64,000 nucleotides of DNA, taken from positions 3,906,001-3,970,000 of the forward strand of contig CP066225.1 of the NCBI GenBank assembly GCA_016350165.1, read 5' to 3'. This DNA comes from Planctomycetota bacterium (lineage in GTDB: Bacteria > Planctomycetota > Phycisphaerae > Phycisphaerales > Phycisphaeraceae). The position numbers were made by a program, and so were the translations under genes. Numbering within the stretch: position 1 is the first letter of the stretch; every line of letters starts with the position of its first letter. The notes under the pieces are model-generated. The model saw only the letters and a list, made by a program, of their open reading frames with translations. It had not been told where the DNA came from and did no database searches. Positions 60,467 through 64,000 of this stretch are shown here, in pieces.

Positions 60467-60739
60467 TCAATATTTCCGAAACCGTTCATGCTCAGCACCT
60501 TCCGAGCCGCTCACCGCTCTGTGATCCGAACACTCACCACACGATCCATGTGTGCGAATCATTGAAACAATCGACACCAACAACATATACAAAATCGGGC
60601 TACCCAAGAACCACAAAGTCACGCCGACCAAAGGAAATTCGCCGCCAATCCCGACAACCACTCCGCAACCTAAAAAAAGGAACACCGCAAAAAGAACCAA
60701 ATGCAAGAACAGCTTCCCCGTAAAAATCAGCACTTTCAT
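60467..60739 (-). CDS. small two-helix membrane protein
   Basis: A 90-residue protein with two helices, LFLHLVLFAVFLFLGCGVVV and LVGVTLWFLGSPILYMLLVS, and a polar tail (RTHGSCGECSDHRAV) with CGEC. The ATG at 60739 follows GAGG by seven bases; a TTG six bases earlier is less likely. It is divergent from the amidase gene. I do not recognise it. Confidence 0.5.
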   Translation of the reverse strand: MKVLIFTGKLFLHLVLFAVFLFLGCGVVVGIGGEFPLVGVTLWFLGSPILYMLLVSIVSMIRTHGSCGECSDHRAVSGSEGAEHERFRKY

Positions 60740-60865
60740 TGTCAAACCTCATTCTCAATCTTGCGTTTCTCTTTGTTCTCACACTTTTATTGCAAGATCA
60801 GTATAAGGGGATTGCTCAGGGTTCCAACACATATTTTGCCGATACCATAACTTCAGGTAATCGTC

Positions 60866-62257
60866 ATGAACCACTACACATTCAAACCTCTCCCCAGCTT
60901 CACCGCCCAGCATACCCTCTTCCAACAGGGCAAACTAAAACCCGACTGGATCATCGATTACTTCAACATCTGCCTGCAAAACATCCATGACCACGAGCCC
61001 CGCGTGCAGGCCTTCGCCCACCTCGACATCGACCTCGCACAAAAACACTTACAAAATAGCCTTGAACGGTACCGTCAATCCAAACCCCTCTCCCCAATCG
61101 ACGGCATGCCCATCGGCATCAAAGACCTCACCATCACCGCCGACATGCCCACCTCCTTCGGCTCAACCTGCCAGCCCATTCTCTCACACTTCGCATCACT
61201 TCGTTACGACCCGCCATTCATCCTCGCACTCAAACAAGCCGGCGCCATCATCCTCGGCAAAACCACCACCTCCGAACTCGGTCTTCGTGGCCTCAACCAA
61301 ACCACCAACCCACACGACCCATCCCGCGCACCCGGCTCATCCTCCACCGGCTCCGCCGCTGCCGTCGCCGCAAACATGCTTCCCATCTCCTCCGCATCTC
61401 AGGCCCTCGGCTCCCTCATCCGACCCGCCTCATACTGCGGAACCTTCGGCTACAAACCCACTAACAACGCCATCTCACGTCTCGGCAACTACCCACTCAC
61501 AAACTCACTCTCCTCCACAGGCTTCATCGGCTCCACCCTCCATGACACCATCATCACCGCACTCCAAACCGCACAACGCACCGGCCCAAACCCCGGCTGC
61601 GCATATCATCTCAAACAAGCCCCCAACACCCTCGAACGTCGCCGCCCCCGCCGCATCGGCGTCGTCTACCCCGCTACCGCATGGAACAACACCGACGCCC
61701 ACATCCAAACCCAATTCAAGCAGTCTATTGAGCGCTTAGAGTCAGCCGAAATTCCAGTTTCCCATTTCCTCCTCGGCGACGCATGCGAAATGGTCAGCGG
61801 TATCTTCGAAGAAGGCTACCAGCTCGCATCCAAAATCCTCACCTATGAAGCAACTCAAACCCTTCAAAGTTTCAAAGCCCTACCTGACACATGTCTCTCC
61901 GACAAAGCCGAGCAAACAATAGAGCAGGGCCTTACCATCAGCATCGAAGACTACACCAGATCCATCCAACGTCGTGATGAACTAATAGAAGCACTCAAGC
62001 TCTGTTTCCAAGGCTTCGACGTTATCCTCTCACCCGCCGCCACCAGCGAAGCCCCCCTCATTACCGATTACCCAAACTACGCCTCCGAATACCAGGACGC
62101 CTCCTCCCTCCTTCACCTCCCCGCCATCACGCTCCCCATCTTCCAAGGCCCCAACAACCTCCCCGTCGGCCTCCAGATCCTCTCACAACAATACAACGAC
62201 CAAACCCTCATCCGCTGCAGCCTTTGGCTAAACAACTTCTTCAACCCCACCCAATAA
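60866..62257 (+). CDS. amidase signature enzyme
   Basis: A 463-residue protein of the amidase signature family, which hydrolyses amide bonds with a Ser-cisSer-Lys triad. DGMPIGIKDLTITADMPTSF holds the lysine, PGSSSTGSAAAVAANMLPIS the cis-serine, and SQALGSLIRPASYCGTFGYK the nucleophile serine. The last is usually T-x-T-G-G-S-I-R-x-P; here it reads S-Q-A-L-G-S-L-I-R-P, so the second glycine of the oxyanion region is changed. No gatB or gatC is near, so a GatA role is unlikely; it may act on free amides such as allophanate or aryl amides. AGGT lies eight bases before the ATG. The codons are very C-rich. Confidence 0.9.
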   Translation: MNHYTFKPLPSFTAQHTLFQQGKLKPDWIIDYFNICLQNIHDHEPRVQAFAHLDIDLAQKHLQNSLERYRQSKPLSPIDGMPIGIKDLTITADMPTSFGSTCQPILSHFASLRYDPPFILALKQAGAIILGKTTTSELGLRGLNQTTNPHDPSRAPGSSSTGSAAAVAANMLPISSASQALGSLIRPASYCGTFGYKPTNNAISRLGNYPLTNSLSSTGFIGSTLHDTIITALQTAQRTGPNPGCAYHLKQAPNTLERRRPRRIGVVYPATAWNNTDAHIQTQFKQSIERLESAEIPVSHFLLGDACEMVSGIFEEGYQLASKILTYEATQTLQSFKALPDTCLSDKAEQTIEQGLTISIEDYTRSIQRRDELIEALKLCFQGFDVILSPAATSEAPLITDYPNYASEYQDASSLLHLPAITLPIFQGPNNLPVGLQILSQQYNDQTLIRCSLWLNNFFNPTQ

Positions 62258-62276
62258 CGATAAACCGCCGCCCAAT

Positions 62277-62528
62277 CTACTTCTCGACTTGTTTGCATCG
62301 CGATAGGACAAGTCTTTTATATAGCATGGCCACGAATCCCGGTGAAAGTATTACAAGACCAAACCATATCATCACCCAAATTGACATCTCAATGATCGGA
62401 TAAAGCTCATCCGATATCCAAGAAACAACAATACCACCCAAAATGAAAATACCAATCAGAATCAGCAGGACAGTAAAGATTACTCGTATCAGTAGACCAA
62501 TTTTAGTCGATCGTTTTAGTTCACACAT
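62277..62528 (-). CDS. small two-helix membrane protein
   Basis: An 83-residue protein with helices IRVIFTVLLILIGIFILGGI and SIWVMIWFGLVILSPGFVAM, basic at both ends. AAGGGG lies about six bases before the ATG. It ends 19 bases from the convergent amidase gene. It is not a clear paralog of the protein at 60467-60739. Function unknown. Confidence 0.55.
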   Translation of the reverse strand: MCELKRSTKIGLLIRVIFTVLLILIGIFILGGIVVSWISDELYPIIEMSIWVMIWFGLVILSPGFVAMLYKRLVLSRCKQVEK

Positions 62529-62598
62529 ACATTGCCCCTTGCAGCATTTCGGTGAAATTCACTTCGTATTGTCCATGATGGGTTTGTTTGTAGTCAAC

Positions 62599-62630
62599 AA
62601 AAAAACACGCCATTTCTAGCGTGTTTTTTG
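62599..62630. terminator. bidirectional terminator near tyrS
   Basis: AAAAACACGC and its complement flank an eight-base loop, with A and T runs on both sides. It lies 60-90 bases after the tyrS stop. Confidence 0.85.
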
Positions 62631-62691
62631 AATTATTACTGCAACTATTAGATACCTCGCTTGCGTCAAGCACTAGTCCCTAGCACTAGCA

Positions 62692-63969
62692 CTATTTCGA
62701 ATCAAACCGGTGCATTCTCTTCTTACCAGCACGCAGCAGAATATATCCATCCTTCACATGCTCGTTCGTAACCTTCATCAAAAAGTCACTCACTTTTTCG
62801 TCATGCAAACGCACGCCACCGTTCATGATCAGCTTCTTCGCTTCACCCTTCGACTTGGTGAACCCAGCTTTGCAAAGCAGATCACGCACATCCAAACTGC
62901 CATCTAACTCATCGTTAGAGAGTTCCGAACTCGGGATCGCATCACCCGTCACATCCACTGCACCACTAAACGCTTTCTTTGCAGATTCAGCCGCAGTGTT
63001 CGCAGCATCCTCACCATGAATCAGCTTCGTCACTTCAAACGCCAAACGTTCCTTCGCAGGATTAAGCTTCACGCCTTCGCAATCCGTCAAAGCATTCACT
63101 TCTTTCATATCAACAAACGTGAAGAAGCTCATGAAACGCTTCACATCAGCATCAGCAACGTTACGCCAGAACTGATAGAAGTCGAACACGCTCGTGCGTT
63201 TCTCATCAAGCCAGACATTGCCAGCTTCACTCTTACCAAACTTACCACCATCAGCCTTCGTGATCAGCGGGAACGTCAAACCAAACAGCGATGCATCATT
63301 CATCTTTCTGCCCAGCTCAATACCCATCACGATGTTGCCCCACTGGTCCTGGCCGCCCATCTGCACAGTACAACCTTCAGTCTCATTCAGGTAAGCAAAG
63401 TCATACGCCTGCATGATCATGTACGAAAACTCAAGGTAGCTAATCCCATCACCGTCACCACTCATGCGGCCCTTCACACTCTCCATCGAAAGCATGCGGT
63501 TCACACTCACACGTGAACCCACTTCACGAAGCAGTTCAATCCAGGTCAGATCCTTAATCCAATCCGCATTGTTCACCAGCTTCGCACCGGTAGGCGAATC
63601 ATCAAATCGTACAACCCGGCCAATCTGTTTCGCAATGCACTGAACATTGTGATTCACATCATCAATCGTCAGCATCTGACGCGCTTCTGTTTTACCAGAC
63701 GGGTCACCCACCAGACCAGTCGCACCACCAACCAAAACCAAAGGCCGGTGTCCGCATCGTTGCATATGAGCCAAACCCATGATCGGCACCATAGACCCAA
63801 TATGCAGCGAATCCGCCGTCGGATCAAAACCACAATACGCCGTCACCGGCTTCGACAGAATCTCACGGATATTCTCATCCGTCGTCTGCGCATAAAGCCC
63901 ACGCTCCTTGATTACATCAAACAAGTTACGGGTTTCGGATACGGTCTCTATTGGGGTGTCATTGTTCAT
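62692..63969 (-). CDS. tyrS: tyrosyl-tRNA synthetase
   Basis: TyrRS charges tRNA-Tyr with tyrosine. The 425-residue protein has the class I motifs HIGS (56-59, in TADSLHIGSMVP) and KFGKS (243-247), the tyrosine pocket YCGFDPTADS and QMGGQDQWGN, and a C-terminal S4 RNA-binding domain (LLCKAGFTKSKGEAKKLIMN). Length and layout are typical of bacterial TyrRS. GGTGA precedes the ATG. It is a single gene at the right edge of the window. Confidence 0.98.
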   Translation of the reverse strand: MNNDTPIETVSETRNLFDVIKERGLYAQTTDENIREILSKPVTAYCGFDPTADSLHIGSMVPIMGLAHMQRCGHRPLVLVGGATGLVGDPSGKTEARQMLTIDDVNHNVQCIAKQIGRVVRFDDSPTGAKLVNNADWIKDLTWIELLREVGSRVSVNRMLSMESVKGRMSGDGDGISYLEFSYMIMQAYDFAYLNETEGCTVQMGGQDQWGNIVMGIELGRKMNDASLFGLTFPLITKADGGKFGKSEAGNVWLDEKRTSVFDFYQFWRNVADADVKRFMSFFTFVDMKEVNALTDCEGVKLNPAKERLAFEVTKLIHGEDAANTAAESAKKAFSGAVDVTGDAIPSSELSNDELDGSLDVRDLLCKAGFTKSKGEAKKLIMNGGVRLHDEKVSDFLMKVTNEHVKDGYILLRAGKKRMHRFDSK

Positions 63970-64000
63970 AGTTCACCCATTTTAGCGTCATTCCCACATC

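Noticed and set aside
60987-61739. 250-codon plus-strand frame inside the amidase gene
   Set aside because: It is P/S/T-rich, caused by the C-rich codons of the amidase, whose motifs are clear.
1-64000. CRISPR arrays, insertion sequences, integrases or phage genes
   Set aside because: I found no regularly spaced repeats, no transposase or integrase motifs and no terminal inverted repeats flanking a gene.

Overview
The window looks like chromosomal DNA of a moderate-GC planctomycete, most likely class Phycisphaerae. The pointers are a PEP-CTERM sorting tail, several membrane proteins with a CxxCxYNLRT...CPECG zinc ribbon, a cytochrome protein with CxxCH and MPP motifs followed by four membrane helices, and a VWA/ExbB/ExbD/TPR operon. 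This placement is inference from gene families; there is no rRNA in the window to settle it.

Layout. 1-3.6 kb: a tandem array of four related zinc-ribbon membrane proteins on the minus strand, the first cut by the window edge. 3.8-8.1 kb: ftsH, an LptE-like lipoprotein and a BamD-like TPR protein (envelope quality control and outer-membrane assembly). 8.3-9.7 kb: tRNA-Lys(CTT) with promoter and terminator, then a Gfo/Idh/MocA oxidoreductase. 9.7-15.2 kb: kup, then an NAD-salvage operon, pncB-pncA-NUDIX, with a DtxR/MntR-type regulator at its end. 15.4-17.3 kb: a divergent pair, a PepSY-like membrane protein and a TPR protein with a Cys-rich tail, around a Fur-box-like sequence. 17.6-18.6 kb: a NagB-like protein and tRNA-Val(CAC).

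18.7-39.8 kb holds the fatty-acid synthesis genes rpmF-plsX-fabH-fabD-fabG-acpP-fabF in their usual order and all on the minus strand, but broken by two inserts. The first (22.3-26.4 kb) holds four small LTxxQ-like lipoproteins and two two-helix membrane proteins. The second (27.7-37.3 kb) holds a large unrecognised protein, a PEP-CTERM protein, an MscS channel, a double-DTG aspartic protease with PDZ domain, an AAC(6')-like acetyltransferase and an autotransporter.

40.1-47.0 kb: a GT4 glycosyltransferase, a two-subunit sodium:solute symporter, a membrane cytochrome c, a cytochrome b562-like protein and a second Gfo/Idh/MocA enzyme. 47.3-53.7 kb: a five-gene plus-strand operon encoding a VWA protein, ExbB/TolQ, two ExbD and a 967-residue periplasmic protein. 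53.7-58.3 kb: a six-hairpin glycosidase, HPr (ptsH), EIIA-Ntr (ptsN), hpf and a DUF502 membrane protein. 58.5-64 kb: a GNAT enzyme, a Kelch protein, two tiny membrane proteins, an amidase and tyrS.

The strand composition is also notable. The plus strand is G-rich at about 1-15 kb and 34-47 kb, and C-rich at about 18.6-33 kb and 54-64 kb, whatever the gene direction. This suggests rearranged segments. I saw no CRISPR array, transposase or integrase.
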